Below, piece by piece: positions 1 through 12,000 of a stretch of DNA of 64,000 nt. The notes under the pieces are model-generated. The model worked only from the letters and a program-made list of their open reading frames with translations. It had not been told where the DNA came from and searched no databases. Position numbers and translations under genes: made by a program. How positions within the stretch are numbered: position 1 is the first letter of the stretch; each line of letters begins with the position of its first letter. Source of the stretch: Solanum dulcamara (taxonomy: Eukaryota > Streptophyta > Magnoliopsida > Solanales > Solanaceae); contig NC_077240.1 in the NCBI RefSeq assembly GCF_947179165.1, positions 76,334,001-76,398,000 on the forward strand, in the 5' to 3' direction.

Positions 1-102
1 GCAGTGTGAGTTTTTTTTGAGAGAGAAGCGGGAGAGAGAGAGAGTATTTTCTTTTTAGAGAAGAAGAGTAGGATTTTCTTCTCCTTTTTTTATTTTTTTT
101 AT

Positions 103-142
103 AACTAACCTGTCTCACGACGGTCTAATCCCAGCTCACGTT
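103..142 (-). rRNA. 40-base fragment of 25S rRNA (scrap, not a gene)
   Basis: The minus strand of this stretch matches the highly conserved large-subunit rRNA segment just 3' of the sarcin-ricin loop (core GTCGTGAGACAGGTTAGTT), with about one mismatch. The surrounding bases are purine- or T-rich and are not rRNA. It is therefore an isolated scrap of the kind left by double-strand-break repair or an rRNA-derived insertion. The match is from memory of the conserved rRNA, not an alignment. Confidence 0.7.
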
Positions 143-847
143 GAAGAAGAGTAAGATTAGTTTAGGATTTTGGGTGGTTAGAGGTAGAAAAATAATAGAA
201 TTAATTATGGCTATTGATCTAGATGTAACGGACAGTTATGATTGAAAGAGGAATTTAACATTAGACCACATTAAATTCAATTAGGCTAGAATTGAAATAA
301 ATTGAATAAAAAGGATTATGCTTAAAATAAAATGAAGGAAAATTGAATAGATTACTATACTATGTAAATATATGTATATATAACGTACGTATGTATATAA
401 TACGTGCTAAAAGAGATGTATAATTAATATAGTTAACTAAAATATATAATAAAATTAGTTACATAATAACTTTACATGCATATGTCTATAAGAAGTATTA
501 AAATACATATGTAATATGTATATATTAATATGAATAAGTAAATTATAAAAAAAATTAAGTTAAGTAAAAAAAATTAATCTAAAGAAAACGCATATACATA
601 TATAATATATACTAAATAGACATGGACAAATATTCGAATGTATGAAGCTTGTTAAAAAATAAAAATAATAAAGATAATAGTAATAGCAAAAATTTATAAA
701 TTATGAATTTCAAAATATACGATTTATTGGATAAAACTAAATATAAACTCATTTACTTAATAAAGAATAATTTTTGAGAAATGTCTATCTATTAAGATAG
801 CGATCCAAAAAGTAGTTATGAGTTGGTCAAAATTGGGTGCAACATCT
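143..847. other. AT-rich stretch without recognisable gene
   Basis: Very AT-rich DNA with runs of ATATGTAT-type dinucleotide and hexamer repeats around 360-620. No open frame or repeat terminus is supported. It may be decayed pararetroviral non-coding sequence, because recognisable viral coding sequence starts soon after, but nothing here proves that. Confidence 0.4.
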
Positions 848-907
848 ATTAGGTAATATAAATTTTAGACCTTAAGGTTTTGTATCTATATAAAGAAAAA
901 GGAAAAT

Positions 908-1096
908 GAAGTATTAGTGATAACAAACTGCGAAACCATAGTTAAATTCCACCAGACAATAAATAGTAAATCTAGTAGTAAAAGACAATGGCTTAACTTC
1001 ATGGATATCATATCTGTATATAATAATATTATTTTTGAATATGTTAAGGGCAAATATAATGATTTAGCCGATAAATTATGCAGATTGCAACTTTAA
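908..1096 (+). pseudogene. Endogenous pararetrovirus: C-terminal piece of polymerase (RNase H region)
   Basis: A 62-residue open stretch ends in a stop at 1094-1096. It reads like the last part of the Caulimoviridae polymerase: a WLNFMD-type segment, a hydrophobic stretch, then an EYVKGKYNDLADKLCR-like block that matches the family's RNase H ending (pattern E-x-[VI]-x-G-x-x-N-x-[LA]-A-D-x-L-S/C-R). Only this tail is present; reverse transcriptase and protease are absent nearby. It is an old integrated copy with no capacity to replicate as seen. Assignment to the family rests on motif recognition, not a search. Confidence 0.55.
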
Positions 1097-1180
1097 CATC
1101 AATTTCAGCATGAAACCAACTGACCAACAGCCAGACAAAGGCAAGGGCATAGCCCTAGCTCCAAACTCATACTCTCAGAC

Positions 1181-1567
1181 TCAATTAGGTAATATAAATT
1201 TTAGACTTGAAGGTTCTGTATCTACATCCAATACAGTGGATTTCTTAGCATTCAGAGGGGAATGTACACCCTTCTCATCCATTTTTTCTTGGGATAGAAA
1301 ACTCGTTTCTGGAGTCTGAGTGCTAGCATCTGTCTGCGAGGCAACTCTGCTTTTGAGTATCTTTATTTGTTCTATAAACTTGGAGTTTTCTTGAAGGAGG
1401 GCTTCATTTTTTGTATTAAGTCTTTTGAAGGTCTCAGTCATGGAAGAACAGTGGTCACACAAGATTATTTTGTCTGAATATTTTTGGATATTATATTGGA
1501 GAATTTGATTTGGCTTTGTCTGAGGGCTAGAGAAATATAATAGTTTGGCCCAAGCATTCCTCTGCAT
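1181..1567 (-). pseudogene. Coiled-coil ORF fragment in inverted orientation, probably part of the same pararetroviral block
   Basis: A 128-residue frame on the opposite strand to its viral neighbours. It has a CDHCSS motif near residue 38, a heptad-rich stretch (FKRLNTKNEALLQENSKFIEQI) predicting a coiled coil, then a Thr/Ser/Gln-rich tail. Caulimovirids carry small coiled-coil virion-associated or polyprotein segments, so this could be one that has been inverted. I do not recognise a specific family member. It is flanked on both sides by plus-strand viral-like sequence, implying rearrangement after or during integration. Confidence 0.35.
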
Positions 1568-1854
1568 AGTCTAAAGTTTCAGTAAAATTATTGAATCCTT
1601 TAAAAAGTGGATTTTTTTTATCCTGTTTATAGAGTCTAGTACTTCAATCCATCTCTAAAAAACATCATTTGTCTTTCCATGTACAACAACATAATACTTA
1701 AATTTCTTCTCTCTACTTTTATCTGAAAAGTATTGGCAGAAAGCGTTAGTTGCAGCAATAAAATATTTAGTATCTTTTTTGTTATATGCTAATCATAAAT
1801 TGTCTACTAAGCACTTCTAAAATTTATCTAAGGTACAGTTTGATAGTATTCTAA

Positions 1855-2450
1855 ATGATAGGCTACACTGGAGATAAGAGATTAAATGAAACTTACCACA
1901 ATAAATTCTATTTAGATGCAAAGGATGTAAAAAAAGGTCAAATGGGTATAACAGAGTCGGAATCTCTATATACAGCCTCTGAAAATGATGAAGACATATT
2001 ATCATTTTTTAGTCATAAAGAATTAAAGGAAGCAACTAGCTCAACTAGTGCTAGCCCTTTCCAGAGGACGACTCTAACACAAACCATCAGTTATAATACA
2101 GAAAATCTACCATGAAAACGGGTGTATATATCTAATCCAGACATAGAAATAAAAGAAAATATAAAGCGAGCTAGAAGAAGGATGCAAATAGAAGAATCCA
2201 TTAGATTACAAGAAGGAGAAAATAAAGGAAAATACTAAATATAGTTGCCCATTATTCACAAATGTGGAATACAGTAATTGATGTGTGGAAAGGAATAGTA
2301 GCAGTAGACTTTATAAAAAATTATAGTAAAACTGATGCAGAAACAATGTATAAATACTTAGAAACTTTCCTAGGAGAATCATCTAAGGCGGTGTGGGAAG
2401 AATTCAAACAAAACTTCCCCCAAGAATTTCAAGGCTTAATAAACTTCAAG
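1855..2450 (+). pseudogene. Endogenous pararetrovirus: coat-protein-region fragment
   Basis: Two plus-strand frames (1855-2115 and 2262-2450) separated by a stop and frame change. The first is acidic and Ser/Thr-rich. The second has the WNTVIDVWKGIVA...FIKNYSKTDAETMYKYLE...AVWEEFKQNFP pattern that I associate with the N-terminal region of the capsid domain in Solanaceae-type endogenous caulimovirids. It stops abruptly near 2450, where gypsy LTR sequence begins. The polymerase tail (908-1096) lies 5' of this piece, so two copies abut or one is permuted. Broken by stops and truncation; described only as a relic. Confidence 0.5.
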
Positions 2451-2478
2451 TCATGTCTTTGGTTTTCGGTGAGATGAT

Positions 2479-3870
2479 CTTCATTTCCAGGTACGTAAGG
2501 CTACTCACAACGTTGGATTGATTTCATCCACATGCTCTACATCTTCATTGATTCGAGTTGAGTTGAGTTTGAGGTTCCATGAGTTAAGTTCTTGAGTTAT
2601 CTATAATTTCTATCTAGTTTTGTATATAAGTTCATATATATTAATGATGTTCTTGAGTTGAGTTTTGTTGAGAGTATGGATTCATGTATTCATTTACATG
2701 AAACCAAGATGATATTTCATTTTTGTCAAAATTTGTCTTGAGGTTGAGATTGATGGTTTTTATGTATAATAAAAAAATATTGCTTTCAAAGTGAAATGAT
2801 GTATTTTTTTAATGAGTTTGATGAAATTGAATATAGAGTTAAATAAGGATTTTGGAGCAAGATGTTTGATGATGATGTGAATGATGTTTATCTTTAACAA
2901 AGGTAAAATGATTGATGAAGAGGTTATGATGATGATGATATTTTGGGATGAAATAGATTGGAGTCTAATGTGACTACATGATATGATTTACATAATTTGA
3001 ATTGATTAGAGTTTTATGAGAATTTTGAGTATAAATGATTGTTTGAGAAGGAGTTTTAAATAAATGATTTGTGAACGTTTTTGCATAAATTATTTATGCA
3101 CTATTTTTAGTTTTAAAGAATGATTATTTTCACCTTTGATTTAGAAAGAGTTTAAGCATGAGTAGAGTTTGAGAAGTCTCTTAATTATTATTTTGAACAT
3201 GAGTATTTTGAGTATAAATGAGTTGAACATTTTTAGATTAAACGTCTATTTTGAGATTCAGTTAAGGAGTTGAAATTATGTTTTAAATTAATCTAATATT
3301 TACTGCATTCGTTGATTTGAGATTGTATTAAATTTAAAAAGAAGGGTTTGATGATTGAGATGAGTTGATTTTGAAAGAAGGTCCAATGAGACTAGATTGA
3401 TTGAGTTTTGAAAGGACTCCAATGAGACTAAATGAGTTGATTAGAAACTAAGTCCAAAAAGACTAAATGAGTATTTTGAGTATTTTACTCACCTGATAGA
3501 TATGAGCATATTGAGTCTTGGGGGAGTATTGAGCATCGAATTGGGTATGAGTATAGTCCATACTTGAATCCCATGAACTACGTAGCCAACGTAGGAAGGG
3601 ATTGGACCGTTAAAGTTGGATATTTCCCTATTTGATTTTCCTGAAATGATAGGACTTGATTGATGGATGGATTTATGATTGGTTGATTCATTTATACCCT
3701 GGAAAAGTATGGACGAACATGGAAACAATGTCGGCTTATTGTACATCATTGGCTCATAGGTGATATATTTCGGTTAGAGAAACTCTCAAATTGAGTGGAT
3801 TGTGCATGATATGATTAGTTTGATTGAGATTGTAGATGATTGAGTCAAATTGTAAAACATTGCTAAATTC
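2479..3870 (+). mobile_element. Ty3/gypsy LTR fragment (family C), 5' end missing
   Basis: This stretch parallels, in opposite orientation, the solo LTR at 9162-11317. Shared landmarks are the exon-like AGGTACGTAAGGCT start, the TTTTGAGCAAGATGTTTGATGA block, GAGTATTGAGCATCGAATTGGGTA, and the ACTACGTAGCCAACGTAGGA block near 3580. The portion of the LTR 5' of 2479 is missing, replaced by pararetroviral sequence. The short open frame at 3489-3749 lies inside the LTR and is not a gene. Confidence 0.65.
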
Positions 3871-3894
3871 TAATTTGTATATCTATTGAGTTGA

Positions 3895-4085
3895 GTCCTT
3901 TGACTTTATTGTTGAGTTGATTATATATGATTGGATTGGATTGGATGATATGTGATTGGATTGGATTGGATGGTATTTGATTGGATTGTATACGGTTGGA
4001 TTAGATTGGATCGGATTGAATATGATTGGACTAGAATGGATTATATGTGACTGGATTGGATTGAATTAGATTGTATATGGTTGGT
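3895..4085 (+). repeat. GGATTGGATT-type minisatellite
   Basis: Irregular tandem array of GATTGGATTGGAT units with interspersed TATATG spacers, bounded on the right by the gag relic. It marks the junction between a plus-oriented LTR fragment and a minus-oriented gypsy internal region, so it probably sits at a rearrangement breakpoint. Confidence 0.7.
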
Positions 4086-5177
4086 CTCTGTCTAAACTGT
4101 GTTCTTACTTTAGACTTAAAGCATTCCCCTTTGTGATTCCTTCCACACTTCTTGAAAGCGGAGAAAGTTTGAGTAGCAACATTCTCTCTTGGAACCCTTG
4201 GTTTACCACTCTTGTCCTTATTGAACCTTGGAGGAGGGGTATTGGTGGAACCTTGTCCCATAAATCGTTGCCCATCTTGGCCTTTGCCATTGTTACTATA
4301 ATCGAACTTTTGAGGGCTAAACCCTCCACCATCCACTCTATCCTTTTTGAACCCCCTTGATCTCTCTCTAAGCTTCTCTTCTTCAATTTGTTCTGCGTAA
4401 GTCATTAACCGAGATATGTCCATATCTTTGACCAACATGGACGTTTTGCACTCCTTAGACACTAATATTGAGACACCGGAAATAAACTTACTCATCCTAG
4501 CTCTTGGGTCGGAGACCATTAAGGGAGCATACTTTGACAACTTAGTAAATTTTAGAGCATACTCCCTCACGCTTATACTCCCTTGATGGAGGTTGATAAA
4601 TTCTTGGATTTTGGCCTTCTTTAGCTCCAATGGGAAAAAGCGATCTAAGAAGGCACCTTTAAACTCTTCCCATACTATCGGCCCTATTTTTTCATCCCTC
4701 TCAACAACCCATTATTCATACCACATTTGAGCCACACCTTTGAGTTGATAGGCCACTAGCTCGGCCTTCTCATTTGGTGGCACGCCCATGATAGCCACAA
4801 TCCGATGCACCTCATTAATGGACTCCATAGGGTCCTCATCTAGTTTAGAACCATCGAACTTGGGTGGATTCATCCTTTGGAAATCCTGAATCCTAGAGGC
4901 TGCAATAATTTGCTCGGCACAAATTACGTGGGAATTAAGTTATGCGACATAAGTTGTGTTATCCAGCTCGCAAAAATGTTTGCATTTGGGAAGGAGGAAC
5001 ACTTAGATGCCCTTGGTTGGCTATGACTTGAGCTAACAAACTAATGACACTGCAAAACTCGGCATGGGTTACCCCATCCTCATGATGTGGGGCATTGGAA
5101 ACTGGAGAAGTTTGGTCCTCATTGTCAACCTTGTTCTTCGAGGTGGTCTTCCACGAGTCATTATCTAGAGAATACAA
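4085..5177 (-). pseudogene. Ty3/gypsy gag, broken and truncated
   Basis: Reading leftward, the piece at 5177-4959 gives a start-like Met and an acidic N-terminus. After disruptions the frame at 4630-4031 gives the Retrotrans_gag core (MELKKAKIQEFINLHQGSIS, then EYALKFTKLSKYAP), an ARMSKFISGVS block, an MTYAEQIEEEKLRERSR charged helix, a basic Gly/Lys-rich linker and an incomplete CCHC knuckle (KKCGRNHKGEC, first Cys lost). This is the standard layout of a plant chromovirus-like gag. Protease, RT and integrase are missing because the element stops at the minisatellite near 4085. Its 5' LTR is at 5377-7685. Dead as seen. Confidence 0.85.
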
Positions 5178-5354
5178 AATGGGTCGTCAGTTAAATAAAA
5201 GCTTAGGATGCTCTTAGGCACGACATAAATTTGAAAGAAATGAATTTTTTTTCTAAACGCCTCATAGTCTCCTATTCATAATTGTGGTGCACTTCACAAC
5301 CATGAAAAAGACCCTATTCGATGCGGTATGTTGGATTCCAAGGACCATTCAAAA

Positions 5355-5373
5355 CCTCGGGCTCTTATATCAA
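5355..5373 (-). other. Primer-binding site of the gypsy element
   Basis: On the minus strand, four bases after the LTR end TGACA, the sequence reads TTGATATAAGAGCCCGAGG. This is a decayed form of the TTGGTATCAGAGC site complementary to the initiator Met-tRNA 3' end. A parallel decayed site follows the LTR at 44634. Confidence 0.7.
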
Positions 5374-5376
5374 GTT

Positions 5377-7685
5377 TGTCACGACCCAAGCCTAGGGCTT
5401 AGACGTGACATTATGAATGAGGAACCCGAAAGTACCTCAATCAAGCCTCTTAGCATTATTTTAGCCTTTCATAGGTAATAATGATAAATAAATAAGCGGA
5501 AATCATAATAGTAAATCTTCAACTTACATATGTCCAACAAAACCTCTAACTATTAGATTTAACGGGGCTAGGACAAGTCCCTAGCTCACCCTCAATCATA
5601 ATAGAAGAAATGCCATAGTAAAATATCTTAACATATCATAAGCTAGAAAGATAAAGGAGTATTGTTCCCAAAAGTAGTCTTAAATAGAATATTAACTAGC
5701 CACGTGGAGGAGAACGAGGAGGAGCACTGATCCCTACATGGTGATATCATGTAATCAAAAGAGTATGTGTTAGTACTTTGAATGTACTAAGTATGTAAGG
5801 ATGCATGAACATTGAGGAAACATTAAAACATTTATGTAATATGGAATATAATTTAATATATGCATAATAAATCATATAGATATTCTTTAAAACATTCATT
5901 TTGTGGGAAATTAACCATAACCGACATTTAAGACCATGCGAGCTATTACATGGAATCCAACATAACCCCCTACGTTGGCCGGGGAGACTACTTGCCAGGT
6001 AGAATTCCGTAAACTTCATTCATTTCTTTAACTTTAACTTTAAGGGTTATTTATGGATTCGTTAGCCTAAGCCTACAAGGGCTCCTATGTTGGCACATAG
6101 TTAATGAGACAAGGAGTTGCTACTATGATTCCCTTATCGAATCCCACCTCAATGACCCATTCGGTGCTAAGTCAATCCCACGGAATAGTTTAATACTTTA
6201 AAATAGTCATAACATATAGCTTGAGAATTCAAAATATCATATTCGATAGAATAGCTCATTAAAACATTTGGTAATTCAAATATGCAAGAATTTTCCTTAT
6301 TGCATAAAAAATCCATCATTCATATCATTTCATCATTCTTTTATTTCATAAGACTCCCTTTTGATCATAGATATTGCTTTTATAAATATTAATTTGGAGT
6401 CAAAGCTTTTAAGTCAAACTTTATTAAAAACATAGTAAAACTAGGTGGGTTCAAATCACTTCAACTTGAAAACATGTATGTAAATAAATATACATAAATA
6501 CTTTGAAATCCATTAATTAAAAGTCATGTTTTAGACAACTCACCATGAATTTCAAGAACCTTTAAAAATATAAATAAATAAATTACTTGCAATCCATCAA
6601 TTCATACATATGAAATTATGTTGTATCAAAATAGATCAATAATCATAAGTTTAACCATGATTCATACTATTAAATAAAAATAAAATTACCATAACAAAAA
6701 TATTACTTGAAATCAAGAAACTTAATTGAAAGAGTTTTTGGACTACATGGGTGGAAGAACCCATGGATAAACACCCACATAACTTAGAGTAGAGCTTAAA
6801 GAAAATAAATATAATTTATCATATAATCAAAATAATTTAGGCATGAGAGTGGAAGGAATACTCTCATTGAAGCCTTACATACCTGGAAACCGAAGCTTTA
6901 GTTGGTACCGAAAGACTTAATGAACACTCTTGAGTCCTAGCTTCTCTCCTTGCCGGAACGTTTTGTGTACTACCCGGAATATATGAATTACCGGAATAGT
7001 ATTTCTTCACTACTAAGAACTAAAACTATATTTGAGAATGTGTAAAGAAGTGTATAGAGAGAAGATTTGCTTGAGAAAGCTTAATGAATAAAATGAGGAA
7101 ATAAGGTGGGTATTTATAAGTGGGAAAGAGAGACCTAAATATAAATAAAATAATTATAAAAAAAATCTAAAACTTTAATGAAATATATTGATGTCATGGA
7201 TGATGTTAAATGGAGGACAATTTATGTCATGAGTAATGTCAAATGTATCTAGATCTTTCTATAGTAGGTGAAATGAGTTATTTTTGTGAGAATACTCTTT
7301 TTGGGAGCTGCTTTTGAATAAGATACATTCCTTATTAGGATTTGGTGTCTTCATAAGAATTGTAGATATGGAAGTCTAGTTTCATATCGTTCAAGAATCG
7401 ACTAATTTGGATAAACCTACAATGAGATATGATTTTGCTTCTATAAACACTCATTTCCGTCACAGCATCCTACATTATAAAAATTAATTTATTTGACCTA
7501 CTTAACCTCTAAATATTAAAATATGGTATTTATAAAAGTTGTAGTTAATGATCTTGTGGTTACTCAGAAATTTGAATCAGTCAATTTGGATATTCCTATG
7601 AAAGGTTATGCCAAAAATACAGAGGTTGTATCATGTTTAGTCGAAAATTGAAACATTGTATACAACGTTTTTAGGGGATGTTACA
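5377..7685 (-). mobile_element. Ty3/gypsy LTR (family A), 5' LTR of the broken gag element
   Basis: On the minus strand the LTR runs from TGTAACATCCCCTAAAAACG (7685) to GGGTCGTGACA (5377), 2309 bp with TG...CA ends. The same boundaries define the solo LTR at 42264-44565 (2302 bp). It is followed by a primer-binding site and gag on the same strand, so it is the 5' LTR. The 90-residue frame at 5747-6019 recurs in the other copy but is ordinary LTR sequence. Confidence 0.85.
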
Positions 7686-9042
7686 CATCATTTCATCAAT
7701 CTTTCATTTCATAAGACTCTATTTTTTATCATAAATATTGCTTTCATAAACATTTATTTGGAGTCAAAGCTTTAAGTCAAACTTTATTTAAAATATAGTA
7801 AAACTAGGTGGGTTCAAATTACTTCAACTTGAAAACATGTATGTAAATAAATATACATAAATACTTTAAAATCCATTAATTAAAAGTCATGTTTTAGACA
7901 ACCCACCATGAATTTCAAGAACCTTTAAAGATATAAATAAATAAATTGCTTGCAATCCATCAATTCATACATATAAAATTATGTTGTATCAAAATAGATC
8001 AATAATAATTAGTTTAACTATGATTCATACTATTAAGTAAAAATAAAAATTACCATAAAAAAATATTACTTGAAATCAAGAGACTTAATTGAAAGAGTTT
8101 TTGGACTATATGGGTGGAAGAACCCATGGATAAACACCCACAAAACTTAGAGTAGAGCTTAAAAAATATATAATTTATTATATAATTAAAATAATTTAGA
8201 CATGAGAGTGGAAGGAATACTCTCATTGAAACCTTACATACCTGGAATCCAAAGCTTTAGTCGGTACCAAAAGTCTTAATGAACACTCTTGAGTCCTAGC
8301 TTTTCTCTTAGCCGGAATGTTTTGTGTACTACCCGGAGTATATGAATCACCAGAATAGTATTTCTTCACTACTAAGAACAAAAATATATTTGAGACTGTA
8401 TAAAGAAGTGTATAGAGAGAAGATTTACTTGAGAAAGCTTGATGAATAAAATGAGGAAATAAAGTGGGTATTTATAGGCGGAAAGAGGGACCTAACAATA
8501 AATAAAATAATTATAAAGAAAAATCTGAAAATTTAATGGAATATATTGATGTCATGGATGATGTTAAATGGAGGACAATTTATGTCATGAGTAATGTCAA
8601 ATGTATCTAGATCTTTCTATGGTAGGTGAAATGAGTTATCTTTGACAGAATACTCTTTTTCGGAGTTGTGTTTGAATAAGATAAATTCCTTATTAGGATT
8701 TGGTGTCTTCATAAGAATTGTAGATATAGAAGTCTAGTTTCATATCGTTCAAGAATCAACCAATTTAGATAAACCTACAGTGAGATATGATTTTTCTTCT
8801 ATAAATACTCATTTCCATCACAACATCCTACCTTACAAAAATTAATTTATTTGACCTACTTAAACTCCGAAACTTAAAATATGGTCTTCACAAAAGTTGT
8901 AGGTAATGATCTTGTGGTTACTCAGAAATTTGAATCTCCAATTTGGAGATTCCTATAAAAAGTTATGTCCAAAATACAGAGGTTGTATCATTTTTAGGCG
9001 AGAATTTAAACATCGTATACAACGTTTTTAGGGGATATTACA
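7686..9042 (-). mobile_element. Second, partial family A LTR abutting the first
   Basis: From 7686 the sequence restarts inside the family A LTR (the CATTTCATAAGACTC region, equivalent to about 6330) and runs to the canonical LTR start at 9042 (rc of TGTAATATCCCCTAAAAACG). About 950 bp of its 3' part is missing. The simplest reading is that the element whose LTR is 5377-7685 inserted into this older LTR of its own family. Alternatively an unequal recombination joined them. Confidence 0.75.
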
Positions 9043-12000
9043 TGAATCATATCAAGTCAAGTTCAATATATACAGAGCAGTAAGTGGTAAACACGAATTC
9101 ACAATTATCAACAAAATGCGATGCAATGAAATGAGATAATGCATGCCTGTCTTACTGGTACTATCACGCCCCAAGAGGGTACCCTAGGCATGGCCGGCAC
9201 TCAGAAACCATTTCTGACTTCCGAGAGAACCACTTGGTCTCATTTCTTATTTATTCATCAGCGGAAGACTTAAGAATACTAATGTGGGCTTGTCATAATC
9301 AAAGGAAAAATAGATAATTCTTATAAGAAGTAGTTTCTAAGGAGAACTACTCCGATTACATCATCAGACTCTGTCTATGAAGCCTCTAATACTCTTAGAT
9401 GGTGCCAATGACATATCCATGACTACCTCAAAAGAAACATCACACTCAACAATAATAAAAGGATAAGGAGTTCCTTCGAATACAAGAAGGACTCACCAAA
9501 TAGCTGAAAAGAAATGATCTTCAACGATTCGCCTGTTGAGGATCTCTAACACCTGTATCTGCATCATAAAACGATGCAGGTCGAATGACGTCAGTATGTG
9601 GAATGTACGAGTATGTAAAATGGTAGGAAGGTAAGGACAGATATCAAGAAACTCCTCTCAAGAAAACTCAGCTCAGAACTCAACATCATCTCAACATGAA
9701 TATGTAATGCAAGTTTAAAATATAATAATAAAAATAATAGTAATAAGCAATGCTTACTCAGTTGGGAGTTTCTCTAACCGACAACCATCACTTATGAGCT
9801 AGCGATGATACAACGAAGCGATGTCGTTGCCACATCCATCCAATACCTTGCCAGGGTAAAGGACATCACCATCTTGGATCCACTCATCAAAGTCCTCTGT
9901 TTGGGACTTAAGAGGCAAAGCCTCCATCCTACGCTGGCTACGTAGTTCTGGGGTTTGAGTCAATTAAACTCTTACCCAACTCGGTGTTCAATACTACTCC
10001 CAAAATATGTGCTCATATTAAACTCATCATCTAGTCTCATTGGACTTTAATTTAAATCATCAAACTCATCTCATTTCATGTTCATCAATCATTATACTTC
10101 CAAAAACATCATTTACATCTCATCAAAACATCTTGCTCAAAATATCATTTTCCTCAAATTTATTCAAACTCAACTCTTATGCTCTTTTAAAACTCAATAA
10201 AATACATATATAGTATTAATTCATATAACTTTCTTTTTATCAATGAAAATAATAAAAAGCCAACATCTTTACTCAAAACATATGTAAAAATATTCATGAA
10301 CATCAAATCAATTAGGATTCATGGGAAAGTAGCCATGAACAATAATTCCAATAATATTAGAGATAACAATAATAATAATATTAATGCATAAATATATCAA
10401 ACTCAATAGAAGAAGAATTAATTCATCTAGAATTTAAGATTTGGATAAAACTCAACTATAACTCAATTATAATAAATTTAAATATTGGGCGCATGGACGA
10501 AATCAATCCAATGCTATGAAAGCCTTACATACCTTAAATCCGAAGGTTTACTCCGAATTGGAATACTCTTGGATCCCTAGCCTTTTTTTCTCGCCGGAGC
10601 ATTTTGTGTACTACTCGGAGTATAAGAATAACCGAAGTAGTATTTTTATACTACTAAAACTAAAACTATATTTGAGAAGAAGTATATAGAGAGAAGAAAT
10701 GCTTAAGAAAGCTTGATGAATAAAATGAGGAAATAAGGTGGGTATTTATAGGTGGGAAAGAGGGACCTAACAATAAATAAAATAATTATAAAGAAAAATC
10801 TGAAAATTTAATGGAATATATTGATGTCATGGATGATGTTAAATGGGGGACAATTTATGTCATGCATGATGTCAAATGCATCTAGATGTTTCCATGGTAG
10901 GTAAGATGAGTTCTTTTTAACAGAATACTCGTTTTCGAAGCTGCGTTTGAATAAGATCAATTCCTTATTAGGATTTGGTGTCTTCATAAGAATTGTAGAT
11001 ATGGAAGTCTAGTTTCATATAGTTCAAGAATCAAACAATTTGGAGCTACCTACAGTGAGATATGAATTTTCTTCTATCGACACTCAATTCCGTCACAGCA
11101 CTATATCTTGCAAAGATTAATTTATTTGACCTACTTATACTCCGAATATTAAGATATGTTCTTCATAAAAGTTGTAGGTAAGGATGTTGTGATTACCCAG
11201 AAATTTGAATCACCTAATTTGGAACAACCTATGAAACGTTATGCCCAAAATACAAAGACTGTATTATTTTCGTCGAGAATTGAAATACCGACATACAACA
11301 TTTTATGGGTTGTTGCAGGTACACATCCGCTGAATTATAGCCCGAAACACATGGGGGACATTTCTGTCCATGTTACTTGCCACGGAGCGTGTGGCCCATC
11401 CCCTCAATATACATATCCTTCCACGGGGCGTATGACCCGACCCTTTTGTTTCATAATACCTGCCACGGAGCGTGTGGCCCGATCCCTTTATTTCATATCA
11501 TTTTCAGTCTCAGCACAGTATGTCTAAACCAATGCAAGCAACTCATGTTCATATGATTCACGATAATAACATGACAACAACAATATTTTTTCCTATCTCA
11601 TATCAACATAGTCATTTGATCGTCATTTTATACCCCTCATCTCCATTTTTAAGGTCAATCATACAGTCAATAACCCGATCAAATTTTCATTACTCTCCAG
11701 TGCACATAACACGGAAATACAAGCATCTACAAGCTTAAACTAAAGTTTAGAAATTCACTGCCTCAAATAATCAAGCAATCACTTCGGGACTTGAGCCTTC
11801 CCTTTTCGTTGGGCGTCAAATAAATAATCACAATAAGATTTCGAAACTAACAACACTCATATTACCATATGTCTAGCCTAGATCCAAAAACTCACACAAA
11901 TCTATAATCAAGTTCCCAGATCTTGATGCCAATTAATAAATCGAATCTTATATTTTCTAAATTTCAAGCCTAGGATTAAGTCTCAATTCATCCAAATAAT

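Noticed and set aside
11156..11738. Two overlapping plus-strand frames of 123 and 88 codons
   Set aside because: They lie in family C and B LTR sequence opposite to element transcription and show no protein family features.
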